DNA from: Paenibacillus sp. Root52
Lineage (GTDB): Bacteria > Bacillota > Bacilli > Paenibacillales > Paenibacillaceae
Length of the DNA stretch: 64,000 nucleotides
NCBI RefSeq assembly: GCF_001426865.1
Contig: NZ_LMFO01000023.1
Span: 496,001-560,000 of the forward strand
Direction of reading: 5' to 3'
The position numbers and the translations under genes are program-made. Positions 27,189-35,486 of the stretch are shown here, piece after piece. Positions within the stretch are counted from its first letter, which is position 1; each line of letters begins with the position of its first letter. The notes under the pieces were generated by a model, which had not been told where the DNA came from, made no database searches, and saw only the letters and a list, made by a program, of their open reading frames with translations.

Positions 27189-27250
27189 GCATGCCTTGCA
27201 CAGATGAGTGCAAACATAATGTTTACACACCGAACTGTGTTAAGACATGC
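27189..27250 (-). terminator. Terminator after the DUF6612-like lipoprotein gene
   Basis: GCATGTCTTAACACAG and CTGTGCAAGGCATGC-type arms (with one bulge), followed on the minus strand by TTTTTGTTT. The loop is about 30 bases. Confidence 0.55.
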
Positions 27251-27312
27251 CTTTGATGTATAACCGTGTAGTTCAGAGATAACGGTTACTCACCAATTCG
27301 CATCTAGCTAGC

Positions 27313-28191
27313 TTACTTCGCGCTATCTAATGCTTCTTGTGGAACCTTGATCTCTTCTACTTGGTCATGATTGGAGAAGGTTGAGTTCATCTTCATATCC
27401 ATGGTTACTTTTTGTCCATTCTGCTCCATCTCCATCACCATAGTTACATCGGTAGCTGCAGGCAGATATGTCTCTTTGTTAACCATATACTTCATCTTCA
27501 TGCTCGTAATGTTCATTTGCTCCAGCATCGCTTGAGTCTGAGCATCTGATCCATTTTGTTCCATGACGGATTTGGCTAATTCTTTCACATTATCGCCCGA
27601 TACGTCAGCGTTGATCACATAATTGTCGCCCTCTTCTGTAATCTTCGTATCTTCAGCGATTTTTTTGAATTGCTCCAGTTCCGCTTCCGGATTCATACTA
27701 GCTTGCATCTGCTCGATCAGTTCCTTGGTTTGATCTTCAGGAATCGTAACCCACTGATCGCCAACTTGTGAATAGATATTATCCGAAGTAATATATTGCT
27801 TCACATTCTGTGCTTCCTGCCCAGCCATTTCGACCTTCATCTCTTGATAGATCATCATTGGATCTTTGATGATATCCATCTTCAGCGAGGTTTTAACCTC
27901 TTGATCCTGGGACTGTTCGCCAGCCTCAAGTTTCAAAACTTGGTCGATATTTGCGTCTGTTGTAAAGCTCTTCATCGCTTTGGTTGCTTCATTTGTTTTG
28001 TTAATTAATTCGTCGAGCGTAGGGATTGCTGCCGTCTCCTGTTGTTCAGTTGCTGTACCTTCGTTCGTTGCTTCATTGGTTGATTCGTTGTTTGCTGGCG
28101 GCGTTGCAGCACTGTTATCTGTATCGTTTCCGCATGCAGCCAAGCTGATCGATAATAACGCCCCGATAATTAATGTAGTCCACTTCTTCAA
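27313..28191 (-). CDS. DUF6612-like lipoprotein
   Basis: A 292-residue lipoprotein with signal 'MKKWTTLIIGALLSISLAAC' (lipobox LAAC). A Thr/Asn/Glu-rich tether (residues 21-55) leads to a domain of alternating amphipathic strands ('NEATKAMKSFTTDANIDQVL', 'GQEAQNVKQYITSDNIYSQV', 'VNKETYLPAATDVTMVMEM'). This LolA-like layout fits DUF6612 lipoproteins of Paenibacillus and Bacillus, of unknown role. It has its own terminator and is monocistronic. Confidence 0.82.
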   Translation of the reverse strand: MKKWTTLIIGALLSISLAACGNDTDNSAATPPANNESTNEATNEGTATEQQETAAIPTLDELINKTNEATKAMKSFTTDANIDQVLKLEAGEQSQDQEVKTSLKMDIIKDPMMIYQEMKVEMAGQEAQNVKQYITSDNIYSQVGDQWVTIPEDQTKELIEQMQASMNPEAELEQFKKIAEDTKITEEGDNYVINADVSGDNVKELAKSVMEQNGSDAQTQAMLEQMNITSMKMKYMVNKETYLPAATDVTMVMEMEQNGQKVTMDMKMNSTFSNHDQVEEIKVPQEALDSAK

Positions 28192-28260
28192 GTTGATTTC
28201 CTCCCAAATAAATATAATCCTTATTTATTACCCAGTTTTTCCCGTTATTAATCATGAAAA

Positions 28261-28338
28261 GATTTTCGGATGAATTCCATATTGGATGCTGATGATGCCC
28301 AGAGGCATCATTCGTAATCAAAAGCAATTTTTTTAAAC
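28261..28338 (+). repeat. Decayed copy of the 48985-49152 repeat
   Basis: The segment matches 49068-49150 over its whole length with a few gaps, including CATATTnGATGCTGA, GGCATCnTTCGTAATC and AAAAGC near the end. The outer inverted end has decayed. It abuts the stop codon of the DCC-family gene. Confidence 0.65.
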
Positions 28339-28766
28339 TACATTTCTAAAAAACGTTCTTTGATCTCTGGTGTCGGCAACATACAAGCCTCATCCTTACC
28401 AAACCACTTATAACGATTACGAGCAACCAGATTATATACAGCATTACGTATGAATTTGGGAACAATGATTAACCCGTATAACAATGGGTATGGGAAGGCG
28501 AGGCCTTTGGCTAAGCGAAGTGCTGCCGTAGAACGCGTATAGTAATCGCCATCTTCAATAAGTACAAATGTATCCATTTGATCTGGCGAAAGATTCCCCT
28601 TCAGCAGTAAGTCCTTCGCAATATCGGACTGCAATGATGCAAAATGATATTTACCTTCTGGATCACGCTTAATAATCCATTTGGTAATGCCCTGGCAGAA
28701 ATGGCATACGCCGTCCACGAGCACAATGGGGTGTCCTTGATGCTGATCGATGTCATTAGCTGTCAT
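28338..28766 (-). CDS. DCC-family thiol-disulfide oxidoreductase-like protein (DUF393, YuxK-like)
   Basis: A 142-residue thioredoxin-fold-like protein. The family signature 'VLVDGVCHFCQGITKWII' contains the CxxC-like 'CHFC' after Asp-Gly. 'HFASLQSDIAK', 'DTFVLIEDGDYYTRSTAALRLAKGL' (first part) and 'RNRYKWFGKDEACMLP' are typical. DCC proteins are predicted redox proteins with unknown partners. The start is the ATG at 28766, with GAGGCCTC-type purines before it. Confidence 0.87.
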   Translation of the reverse strand: MTANDIDQHQGHPIVLVDGVCHFCQGITKWIIKRDPEGKYHFASLQSDIAKDLLLKGNLSPDQMDTFVLIEDGDYYTRSTAALRLAKGLAFPYPLLYGLIIVPKFIRNAVYNLVARNRYKWFGKDEACMLPTPEIKERFLEM

Positions 28767-28796
28767 AATAGAGGCCTCCTCAAGTTGATGCTGTCA

Positions 28797-28956
28797 GGAC
28801 GTGTCTCAAAACTCGCTGAAGTGCATCTTTCACCGCCTTTTCGCCCCCTGCTGCGTCACTTTCCCTTGACGTGCCCCGGCACGCCTGCTGAAAACTTCCT
28901 TGCTTGGAACGAAAATTCGGTTAAATCTGCGTCCTTCGGAGTTTCCAGACACGCCC
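28797..28956. repeat. 160-bp MITE-like element with imperfect terminal inverted repeats
   Basis: The ends, GGACGTGTCTCAAAACTC (28797-28814) and GAGTTTCCAGACACGCCC (28939-28956), are inverted repeats with 15 of 18 matches. The inside has a CGTGCC/GGCACG palindrome near 28870 and no ORF that looks like a transposase. GC content is visibly higher than the flanks. I believe this is a non-autonomous mobile repeat or a structured intergenic repeat; I see no target-site duplication. Confidence 0.65.
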
Positions 28957-29067
28957 TAGAGTAATTTACCCATTTTAGACTATGTTCAACTAGAACGTGC
29001 TCTAAATCTAGCAACACTAAATCGTACAAATTCAAACCTAACACCTTCGATGAAGGAATAAAACAAT

Positions 29068-29099
29068 AGAAAAAGAGCGTAGGCTCGGTGCCTACGCTC
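29068..29099 (-). terminator. Terminator after the gene ending at 29137
   Basis: A perfect 10-bp stem, GAGCGTAGGC/GCCTACGCTC (29075-29099), followed on the minus strand by TTTTTCT. Confidence 0.8.
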
Positions 29100-29136
29100 G
29101 TATCTGTCTGGGTGATTCACCCGAAATCAGACGAAA

Positions 29137-29427
29137 TTATTGTTGAGTTGCTTCAGCAAGTCCTTTGTCCACCCATTGCTCATCGATCATTTGGTGATGC
29201 AGATCTTCTGACCACTGATCCATACATTTACAAATGAAATCTTTGCGGCATACTGGACAAGGTGTTTTTTGCAGACGACTGATATGAGTCAACTTCCATT
29301 CTGGGGAACGGGAGTAGAACACACGACAATGTGTACCATCTTCGAGTTTTACTGTAAACTCATACAATCCGTCTTTTTCGTTTTGGCTAGCTACTTGCAA
29401 TTGTGCAATTTTCGGTCTATAAGACAT
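29137..29427 (-). CDS. Small cysteine-containing protein of unknown function
   Basis: A 96-residue protein. The N-terminal half reads like a beta-rich domain ('KIAQLQVASQNEKDGLYEF', 'VKLEDGTHCRVFYS'); the C-terminal half has 'CPVCRKDFICKC', a possible zinc knuckle, then an acidic helix. I do not recognise a family. The ATG at 29425-29427 follows AGGTGA; a GTG three codons earlier is possible. It has its own terminator. Confidence 0.65.
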   Translation of the reverse strand: MSYRPKIAQLQVASQNEKDGLYEFTVKLEDGTHCRVFYSRSPEWKLTHISRLQKTPCPVCRKDFICKCMDQWSEDLHHQMIDEQWVDKGLAEATQQ

Positions 29428-29579
29428 GGATATCACCTGTCAATTCAAATTTGGTTCATGCAATGATACTTCTCAGTACTAAGTCATATTAAAGAAATTT
29501 TAGGCCCATGTCAACTCAAGTAGCTACGCCTGAACTGGAATATTCCGGAACACTTCCCTACAATCAACCTTTTGTGATC

Positions 29580-29825
29580 TTATCCTCCAAACAAAATATC
29601 CAGAATCGTCCCTACCTGTCCTTGTTTTTTTCCCTTGAGCACATCCGGGTCAAACACCTCTACATATCCACAGGAAGTACACGTGATGAACAAATAATGA
29701 TTATGCTGAATATCAAATACTTTGCTTAACCCCGCCCCCGACATCGACACTTCCTTAATATCACAATCGGTTCCTCGGCACTTTGAACATACAAACCGAC
29801 GTTCGATCATCTCTTCAATACTCAT
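29580..29825 (-). CDS. Zinc-ribbon protein, DUF2082-like
   Basis: An 81-residue protein with one zinc ribbon: 'FVCSKCRGTDCDIKEVSM' and, 30 residues on, 'FITCTSCGYVEVFDPDVL'. The two CxxC pairs should bind one zinc. The layout fits the DUF2082 family of predicted nucleic-acid-binding Zn-ribbon proteins. Function is unknown; it stands alone. Confidence 0.8.
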   Translation of the reverse strand: MSIEEMIERRFVCSKCRGTDCDIKEVSMSGAGLSKVFDIQHNHYLFITCTSCGYVEVFDPDVLKGKKQGQVGTILDILFGG

Positions 29826-29971
29826 TTTTTGCGTTCCCCCTTTTTTTTAGGATAGCTCACATGAAATAAGAGTATAATTTATGTAAAAGAGTACGCTCCT
29901 GACCCTACAATCTCCTGCACCATCCGTTAATTTAATTAGGAGGTTATTCAGAAAGGTTCTGAAATTGAAAA

Positions 29972-29992
29972 CCCTGCCGATTACCAGCAGGG
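29972..29992 (-). terminator. Terminator after ohr
   Basis: CCCTGC/GCAGGG, 6-bp stem with a 9-base loop, followed on the minus strand by TTTTC. It lies 70 bases after the ohr stop. Confidence 0.5.
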
Positions 29993-30061
29993 CTTGTCTT
30001 ATGCCAACAGATATCAAGGTTATCTGTTTCTATGGATCAATTCTTTTCCTATAAGTAGTGG

Positions 30062-30481
30062 TTATACTACATTCAATACAACGTCGATATTGCCACGAGT
30101 CGCTTTGGAGTAAGGGCAGAAATCATGAGCTTTGCGAGCGAGATCCTCTGCTTGACTATGATCCACTCCCGGCATACTTACATCGAGACGCACAGACAGT
30201 TGGAATCCATCATCCGCAGGGTCTTTACCAATGGATACATTACTTGTTACAACCACATTCTCCAGCTTCACACCTGCTTTGCGCGCTACGTTAGCTAGTG
30301 CACTCTCATAACATGCTCCATATCCGGCTGCAAAGAGTTGTTCAGGGTTCGTCCCCTCACCGCCAGAGCCACCCAGTTCTTTAGGCATTTTCAGATCATG
30401 CTGAAGTACGCCGTCCGAAGAAGTTACTGAGCCTGTACGTCCACCTTTAACCGTTGCTGTTGCTGTATATAAAGCTTCCAT
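30062..30481 (-). CDS. Organic hydroperoxide resistance protein (Ohr/OsmC family)
   Basis: A 139-residue cytosolic peroxidase that reduces organic hydroperoxides with thiols. Both redox cysteines are present: Cys57 in 'GYGACYESAL' and Cys122 in 'DFCPYSKATRGN', the latter motif separating Ohr from OsmC. Arg15 and the conserved Glu-rich 'GGEGTNPEQLFAAGY' complete the active site. Upstream there is a TACAATT half-site like the OhrR operator of Bacillus, but no ohrR gene in the window. ohrA versus ohrB cannot be decided. Confidence 0.93.
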   Translation of the reverse strand: MEALYTATATVKGGRTGSVTSSDGVLQHDLKMPKELGGSGGEGTNPEQLFAAGYGACYESALANVARKAGVKLENVVVTSNVSIGKDPADDGFQLSVRLDVSMPGVDHSQAEDLARKAHDFCPYSKATRGNIDVVLNVV

Positions 30482-30807
30482 TAGAATCTCTCCTTCATTT
30501 TGTTTTTTTGTTGCCTACAATTCATTTTAAACTTCTGGCTCATTTTGAAACGCATGTTGGATTCATATTCAGCTTGTACATCTTTTTCATTTTCATGCAG
30601 ATAACGCTCAGAGGCTGTATTTTTTTGATCAATGGGTAATATACAGAGGAGCTGATAAAGATATCGTCTTATTTTTGTGCCCGTACATAAAAGTTGCACT
30701 AGACAAAAATTATTGAAGGAGTACAATGTAAGAATAAAAATAAAAATTTAGATATATCACATATCGCATATTGTCACATTATTATTTCAAAGTCAGGTGA
30801 TTATTGT
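30482..30807. promoter_or_regulatory. Divergent ohr/mntH control region with a candidate mntH promoter
   Basis: No gene is supported. For mntH, TAGACA (30700-30705) and TACAAT (30722-30727) are 16 bases apart. AGGTGAT precedes the ATG at 30808. For ohr, TACAATTCATTTTAAA near 30517 is a half-match to an OhrR box. I see no clear MntR operator. Confidence 0.4.
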
Positions 30808-32160
30808 ATGAGTAAAAGAAATCCATTTAACACTCCTTCCAGAGAATCGTTATCCACGGCTGGGATGGCTCCTTCCCTCGGTGAAGCTCACAGCTCCATG
30901 AAGGTTCCTCAGAACGCAGCTTGGTGGAAAAAGTTCCTCGCCTTTGTTGGCCCGGGCTACTTGGTAGCTGTCGGATATATGGATCCCGGCAACTGGGCAA
31001 CAGATATCGCAGGTGGTTCACAGTTTGGTTATACACTACTGTCCGTTATTCTAATCTCGAACCTGATGGCTGTTGTACTGCAATCACTCGCGGGTAAGCT
31101 CGGGATCGTCACAGGACGCGATCTAGCTCAAGCCTGTCGTGAACGCTTCAGTATGCCGGTGGTTATTATGCTCTGGGTACTCTGCGAACTTGCCATTGCA
31201 GCCACCGATCTCGCGGAAGTTATTGGTTCCGCTATTGCCTTGAAGCTACTGTTCAACATTCCGATGTTATATGGCGTGATTATTACAGCTGTGGACGTAC
31301 TATTAATCTTAGTGTTACAGAATAAAGGCTTCCGGGCGCTCGAAACCCTTGTAATTGTGCTTATGGCGACCATTGCCCTTTGTTTCGGTATTGATCTATT
31401 TTTGGCAAAACCCGATATGGGCGGGGTGCTTCACGGTTTTGTACCTAGCACTGAAATTCTACAGAATCCGGCTATGCTCTACATCGCGATTGGTATTATT
31501 GGAGCTACCGTCATGCCACATAACTTGTATCTGCATTCCTCCATTGTACAGACACGTCAGATCGAACAGACACCGCAGGGTAAAAAAGAAGCCATTCGTT
31601 ATACAACGATGGATTCCACGATTGCACTTACACTCGCGCTGTTCATCAACGCAGCGATCTTGATCGTATCTGCGGCAGTATTCCATAGTGCCGGTATGAC
31701 ACAGGTTGCCGAGATTGCAGATGCTTACCATCTGCTCACACCCCTGCTCGGTACCACTGTTGCAAGTGTTCTGTTCGGCGTTGCTCTATTGGCATCAGGT
31801 CAGAACTCGACACTTACTGGCACTGTGGCCGGACAGATTGTTATGGAAGGATTCCTCAACATTCGCATTCCTGCATGGTTGCGACGTCTAGTCACTCGCC
31901 TGATTGCAATCATTCCTGCCGTCATTGTGACCGCTATTGCAGGAGAGCACGGAACAGAGGAACTTCTGATCCTAAGCCAAGTTGTACTTTCCTTACAACT
32001 TCCTTTTGCGGTTATTCCGCTGGTCATGTTTACAAGTGATAAGAAGAGTATGGGTGCATTCGCTAACAAACTGTGGTTGAAAATTACGTCATGGATCATT
32101 GCTGCAGTCATCGTTGTCCTGAATGTGTACCTCATTATTCAGACCATTGCTCTGTTTTAA
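30808..32160 (+). CDS. mntH: Nramp-type Mn2+/divalent metal transporter MntH
   Basis: A 450-residue proton-coupled metal transporter of the plasma membrane, with about 11 transmembrane helices. The metal-binding signature '[13 protein letters not shown]' begins at residue 59 in helix 1, and '[19 protein letters not shown]' carries the Met-Pro-His of helix 6. The N-terminal 35 residues are polar and cytosolic. The length is normal. It is monocistronic between a promoter at 30700 and a strong terminator. Confidence 0.95.
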   Translation: MSKRNPFNTPSRESLSTAGMAPSLGEAHSSMKVPQNAAWWKKFLAFVGPGYLVAVGYMDPGNWATDIAGGSQFGYTLLSVILISNLMAVVLQSLAGKLGIVTGRDLAQACRERFSMPVVIMLWVLCELAIAATDLAEVIGSAIALKLLFNIPMLYGVIITAVDVLLILVLQNKGFRALETLVIVLMATIALCFGIDLFLAKPDMGGVLHGFVPSTEILQNPAMLYIAIGIIGATVMPHNLYLHSSIVQTRQIEQTPQGKKEAIRYTTMDSTIALTLALFINAAILIVSAAVFHSAGMTQVAEIADAYHLLTPLLGTTVASVLFGVALLASGQNSTLTGTVAGQIVMEGFLNIRIPAWLRRLVTRLIAIIPAVIVTAIAGEHGTEELLILSQVVLSLQLPFAVIPLVMFTSDKKSMGAFANKLWLKITSWIIAAVIVVLNVYLIIQTIALF

Positions 32161-32171
32161 TTCCTAAAAAA

Positions 32172-32224
32172 AGCCGACTCATCCAAGTGAAATGTTCACT
32201 TGAAATGGGTCGGCTCTTTTTTAA
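32172..32224 (+). terminator. Terminator after mntH
   Basis: AGCCGAC/GTCGGCT outer stem and an inner AAGTGAA/TTCACTT stem, followed by T8. Confidence 0.85.
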
Positions 32225-32292
32225 ACCTTTTCCAGAACGATATGCTCCAGTAGGGTCATCAGCTACAAATTTTATTTTGGAGTATATATCTC

Positions 32293-32976
32293 CTAGTCTT
32301 GATCTGGTAAAAGCAAAGGAAGAAGCTGCTCTAGATTATCAATTGTCCAATCCGGGTGATCCTGATCTTCAAGCTCAGGCTGGAACCGTCCATACCCCTG
32401 TAAAATGCGTATCGTTCGCATTCCAAGCTTCTTCGCCGGAACGATGTCATTATCGATGCGATCTCCGATCATAACTGCTTCCTCAGCCTTACATCCCGCC
32501 TGCTTCAATGCCACTGCATACAGTTCACGATCAGGCTTGGACACCCCTTCTTCAGCAGAACAGGCAAGTACATTCACATACTTACGCAAACCGTAACGTT
32601 CTAACCGTTCCTCCGTACCCGGACTCTGATTAGCAATGATGCCAATTCGATAATATCGTGACAGTGATTTCAGCACTGAACCAGCACACGCATAGGGTTG
32701 CTCAAGCTCTTTGCGAAACTTCAGTTTAGCCTGAATCTGTTCTCTATGCTGTTCATCGCTAATCAACGTACGTATCGCCACTTTCATTGGCCACGCCTCG
32801 TAGTTTCGGTAACAGGTGACAAATATCTCCCGTACAGTCTCGATCTGCACCGGATATCCAAGCGCACAGGCTTCTCTCACGAACTGACCGATAATATCGT
32901 CTACAGGCTCCCATTCGTCCACTAGCGTATCTCCTACATCGAAGAACAACCATTTTAACCCACGTACATCCGGCAC
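32293..32976 (-). CDS. HAD-family hydrolase
   Basis: A 227-residue HAD phosphatase. Motif I is 'FFDVGDTLVDE' (residues 11-21), where the first aspartate is the nucleophile; motif II is 'IIANQSPG', motif III the Lys of 'GVSKPDREL', and motif IV 'MIGDRIDNDIVPAKKLGM'. The helical cap lies between motifs I and II. Substrate is unknown. It is downstream of the riboswitch-controlled gene but a terminator at 33014-33050 separates them. Confidence 0.9.
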   Translation of the reverse strand: MPDVRGLKWLFFDVGDTLVDEWEPVDDIIGQFVREACALGYPVQIETVREIFVTCYRNYEAWPMKVAIRTLISDEQHREQIQAKLKFRKELEQPYACAGSVLKSLSRYYRIGIIANQSPGTEERLERYGLRKYVNVLACSAEEGVSKPDRELYAVALKQAGCKAEEAVMIGDRIDNDIVPAKKLGMRTIRILQGYGRFQPELEDQDHPDWTIDNLEQLLPLLLPDQD

Positions 32977-33013
32977 ATCTATTCCTCCTTATCTTGCTGC
33001 ATCCCCTGAACAA

Positions 33014-33050
33014 TAAAAAAAGAAGACCCACTTCATGCATGAGTCTCCTC
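33014..33050 (-). terminator. Terminator after the riboswitch-controlled gene
   Basis: AGGAGAC/GTCTTCT-type stem on the minus strand with one G-U pair, followed by TTTTTTT. Confidence 0.6.
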
Positions 33051-33142
33051 AAAATTCCGTTTACCCTTTGTTCATAAGTTTCATGATCTATTGGTTCAAT
33101 TATATCAGGCACCTGACAAGGGAGCAATCATCGGTTGCAGCA

Positions 33143-33541
33143 TCAACCGTTAAGCAGGAAGCCCACTTCTCCGTTTAATGAATAGACAATCCGATCGGCA
33201 CCCATGCCTCGATAAATTCCTTTTGGATGGCTCTGTTCTGTAATCACACACAATGACTTAGATGTCCACGAACGACAGATCTGCAAATAACGGCAGGTCA
33301 AGTTCAGACTATTCTCAAAAATAAAAACATTTCCTACACTACTCTGAGGTAAAAACCATTTCTCTGCCGCAGCCGTGTTCATGCGAATGACATGTTCTAC
33401 CCCGAACTTCCGGAGTTTCCGCTCTTCCCCTGCACTGTTAGTCAGAACGGCAAACGGCATTTTTTTGTACATCAACAGTTTGATAAATTTGCGCCCCGCT
33501 TCGTTCGGAGCAGTTACTAAAATCATCTCATTATCCATCAT
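33143..33541 (-). CDS. Small protein resembling a lone RCK_N (TrkA-N) domain, under a c-di-AMP riboswitch
   Basis: A 132-residue protein. It opens with a beta strand and helix ('MILVTAPNEAGRKFIKLLMY') in place of GxGxxG, then 'FAVLTNSAGEERKLRKFGV', and ends 'GIYRGMGADRIVYSLNGEV', which matches the last strand of TrkA-N domains ('LGADRVI'). 'SVGNVFIFENSLNLTCRYLQ' matches the segment where TrkA-N has 'DE.N'. The glycine-rich loop is degenerate. There is no RCK_C or channel. The upstream c-di-AMP riboswitch is a class that controls potassium transport in Bacillota, which supports a K+-linked role. This is inference. Confidence 0.7.
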   Translation of the reverse strand: MMDNEMILVTAPNEAGRKFIKLLMYKKMPFAVLTNSAGEERKLRKFGVEHVIRMNTAAAEKWFLPQSSVGNVFIFENSLNLTCRYLQICRSWTSKSLCVITEQSHPKGIYRGMGADRIVYSLNGEVGFLLNG

Positions 33542-33569
33542 TCGTTCCTCCCTTAGCGTGAAAAGACAA

Positions 33570-33612
33570 CAAAAAAGAAGCGTGGGGGACCAAGGCCTCC
33601 CGGACGCTTCTT
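33570..33612 (-). terminator. Riboswitch expression-platform terminator
   Basis: AAGAAGCGT/ACGCTTCTT (9 bp) with further GGGAGG/CCCCC pairing, then TTTTTT on the minus strand, between the aptamer and the coding sequence. The gene would be off when it forms. Confidence 0.85.
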
Positions 33613-33649
33613 AAAGAATCCATGGCAAAAACACCATGAACCAGCGTAC

Positions 33650-33830
33650 GGCTTGTTGCCTCTCCCTTTAACGCTTACGAGGTTAGCTGACGGATTCGGG
33701 CGCGAGAGTCGCCCTATTTCCGGCTGTTACCGGAAAATTCACCCCATGGATCCATACCGTCCTAGAACAGCGCATCCTGTTGGTTCCCCCGTTTTCCACC
33801 CATGAATGAATGGAAACTCAGCGATTAAAA
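33650..33830 (-). ncRNA. ydaO/yuaA-type c-di-AMP riboswitch aptamer
   Basis: Read on the minus strand, the sequence carries the conserved blocks in the right order: ACGGGGGAACC, GGGGTGAAT, GGTAACAGCC, AAATAGGGCGAC, CGAATCCGTCAGCTAACC and CTCGTAAGCG, then a purine-rich AAAGGGAGAGG tail. A P1 helix can form between CGCT near 33820 and AGCG near 33670. This aptamer class binds c-di-AMP and usually ends transcription when ligand is bound. The controlled gene is at 33143-33541. Confidence 0.93.
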
Positions 33831-34223
33831 CATCGTTCTTACATCATTACTGATTAGATCGATATTATCGTTTGTTTCGTTTTTTCATGTACAATAGAAA
33901 TAAATTAGAAATTACGATATGAATCATACACCGAGGTCATGTTGATGTAAAGTGTACATAGATCACCGAATCGACGGATTTATGCCGTTTCAACCCAATG
34001 ATATCGCTTACAACATATTTTTGCTTCATCCATCTCTCCGAAGCTCTCTAATTCTCGTGATCACAAAAATCTTCTACCTATTCGTTCATATGAAGACCAA
34101 TTCAAGCTCAAAAAGCGCTAAAACTATAATTACCCAATATTAGTTTTGCATTATTTAATTGTAACCAATATAATAGATATATACAAAATAGGATTAATCC
34201 ATTCGATATAGGAGGCGATTTTT
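33831..34223. other. Divergent region upstream of the riboswitch and gpx
   Basis: No gene is supported; a 63-codon frame at 33952 is AT-rich with no ribosome site. On the minus strand, TAATAT near 33863 could be the -10 of the riboswitch RNA, with a weak -35. On the plus strand, AT-rich sequence ends in AGGAGGCGA before gpx. Confidence 0.35.
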
Positions 34224-34700
34224 ATGACCGTTTATGAATACAAAGTTAATACGCTTCGAGGCCAAGAACAAGAAATGTCTCAATACCGGAACAAAGTACT
34301 GCTTATTGTGAATACAGCTAGTAAGTGTGGATTGACACCACAATTCGAAGGGCTGCAAGAGCTGTACAATAAATTCAAAGATCGCAATTTTGAAGTCCTC
34401 GGATTTCCGAGCAATCAGTTTGCACAAGAAAAAGGCTCATCCGATGATATTGCTGAGTTCTGCCAAATGAACTATGGTGTAAGCTTCCCTATGTTCGAGA
34501 AGATCGATGTCAACGGATCGAACGCTCACCCCCTGTTCCAGCATCTCACCAAAGAGGCTCCAGGCCTGCTCGGCTCCAAAGCAATCAAATGGAATTTCAC
34601 TAAATTCCTAGTGGATCAAGACGGACGTGTCGTAAAGCGTTACGCACCTAAGACAACTCCTGATCAGATTGAAGCTGACATCGAGAAATTATTGAAATAA
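34224..34700 (+). CDS. Glutathione peroxidase family protein (thioredoxin-dependent type)
   Basis: A 158-residue thiol peroxidase (BsaA-like). The peroxidatic Cys35 is in 'NTASKCGLTPQ', with Gln65 ('GFPSNQF') and Trp123-Asn124 ('KWNFTKFLV') making the catalytic tetrad. Cys80 in 'AEFCQMNYG' is placed like the resolving cysteine. As a Cys and not a Sec enzyme, it is likely to use thioredoxin. AGGAGG precedes the ATG; a terminator follows. Confidence 0.93.
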   Translation: MTVYEYKVNTLRGQEQEMSQYRNKVLLIVNTASKCGLTPQFEGLQELYNKFKDRNFEVLGFPSNQFAQEKGSSDDIAEFCQMNYGVSFPMFEKIDVNGSNAHPLFQHLTKEAPGLLGSKAIKWNFTKFLVDQDGRVVKRYAPKTTPDQIEADIEKLLK

Positions 34701-34714
34701 ATTGAACATATAAC

Positions 34715-34774
34715 AGCCATCTAACCGGAGACCCCAGCGTTAAGCAGGAATTCTCTAGTCGGTGGCTTTTTTTT
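34715..34774 (+). terminator. Terminator after gpx
   Basis: AGCCA/TGGCT, CCG/CGG and GAGA/TCTC stem segments with small bulges, followed by T9. Confidence 0.7.
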
Positions 34775-34849
34775 TGCACTCAAGAGCTTATTTTGGCATA
34801 AGAGCTTATGATATACATTAGAGCGTTCTGTTGAGAGGAGTGATGTGGT

Positions 34850-34903
34850 ATGAAAAAAGTACTTACTGCAATGGTTCGGAGAAAGGGTTCAAGATCATCG
34901 TAG
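34850..34903 (+). CDS. Possible 17-codon leader ORF upstream of the GNAT gene
   Basis: ATG at 34850 with AGGAG 9 bases before it opens a 17-residue basic frame (MKKVLTAMVRRKGSRSS) that ends at TAG 34901-34903. It could be a leader peptide or the stub of a frameshifted gene: a different frame continues without stop into the GNAT gene. Confidence 0.3.
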   Translation: MKKVLTAMVRRKGSRSS

Positions 34904-34947
34904 AGGACGAGATCCTCTGCGAATTCGAAATTCGGGAGGAACTAAGG

Positions 34948-35406
34948 ATGAACATCGATTTACAACCTGTCACTATTGAAAATTGGTATGCATGTACTCA
35001 GCTTAAAGTTAAACCAGAACAGCTTGCCCTATTTCCTGCATCTGTCGTTTATTGGATTGCGGAATCTAAATATGCTAGCGATTTCGAATTACGTGCTATT
35101 TATTCAGAAAGTCTTCTTGTTGGCTTTCTCGTATTTTGTACAAAGCCAGACCCAGATAACAACTATTGGATTCCAGCACTAATGATTGACGAGAAGCACC
35201 AAGGTAAAGGGTATGGTAAAGCAGCATTAAAAACGTTGATTCAGCTTATGAGTAAAGGTAATTCTAATGGTACAAGGATTATGATTGGACATCGGCCAGA
35301 CAATCAGATCGCCGGGACGTTATATGAATCGTTAGGATTCATGCAAGTAAGTAGAGAGCTTATTGATGGTGAAATCATACGTTTATTTCAAATCGGTCAG
35401 GCTTAA
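34948..35406 (+). CDS. GNAT-family N-acetyltransferase (polyamine-type)
   Basis: A 152-residue acetyltransferase. The acetyl-CoA-binding loop 'DEKHQGKGYGKAAL' is clear, and 'NQIAGTLYESLGFMQVSRE' is the usual C-terminal segment. The overall pattern resembles spermine/spermidine acetyltransferases (BltD, SpeG, PaiA group), so polyamine acetylation is a fair guess. I start at the ATG at 34948, which follows GGGAGGAACTAAGG. The same frame runs open upstream to 34831 and may be a fused remnant. Confidence 0.82.
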   Translation: MNIDLQPVTIENWYACTQLKVKPEQLALFPASVVYWIAESKYASDFELRAIYSESLLVGFLVFCTKPDPDNNYWIPALMIDEKHQGKGYGKAALKTLIQLMSKGNSNGTRIMIGHRPDNQIAGTLYESLGFMQVSRELIDGEIIRLFQIGQA

Positions 35407-35442
35407 TGAAGTTAGAATAAAATAAAAACGTTAGAAACAAAA

Positions 35443-35470
35443 AAGAAGCTTCCGAGTTCGGAAGCTTCTT
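35443..35470. terminator. Perfect hairpin between GNAT gene and tRNA-Leu
   Basis: Perfect 13-bp arms (AAGAAGCTTCCGA and its complement). On the minus strand it is followed by TTTTTT and ends tRNA-Leu; on the plus strand it follows the GNAT gene. Confidence 0.85.
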
Positions 35471-35486
35471 CTGTCTTGCATTATGA

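Noticed and set aside
30481-30726. An 81-codon - strand ORF upstream of ohr
   Set aside because: It reads into the ohr ribosome site, is low-complexity, and overlaps the mntH promoter region.
33952-34143. A 63-codon + strand ORF upstream of gpx
   Set aside because: No ribosome site, AT-driven composition and no recognisable domain.
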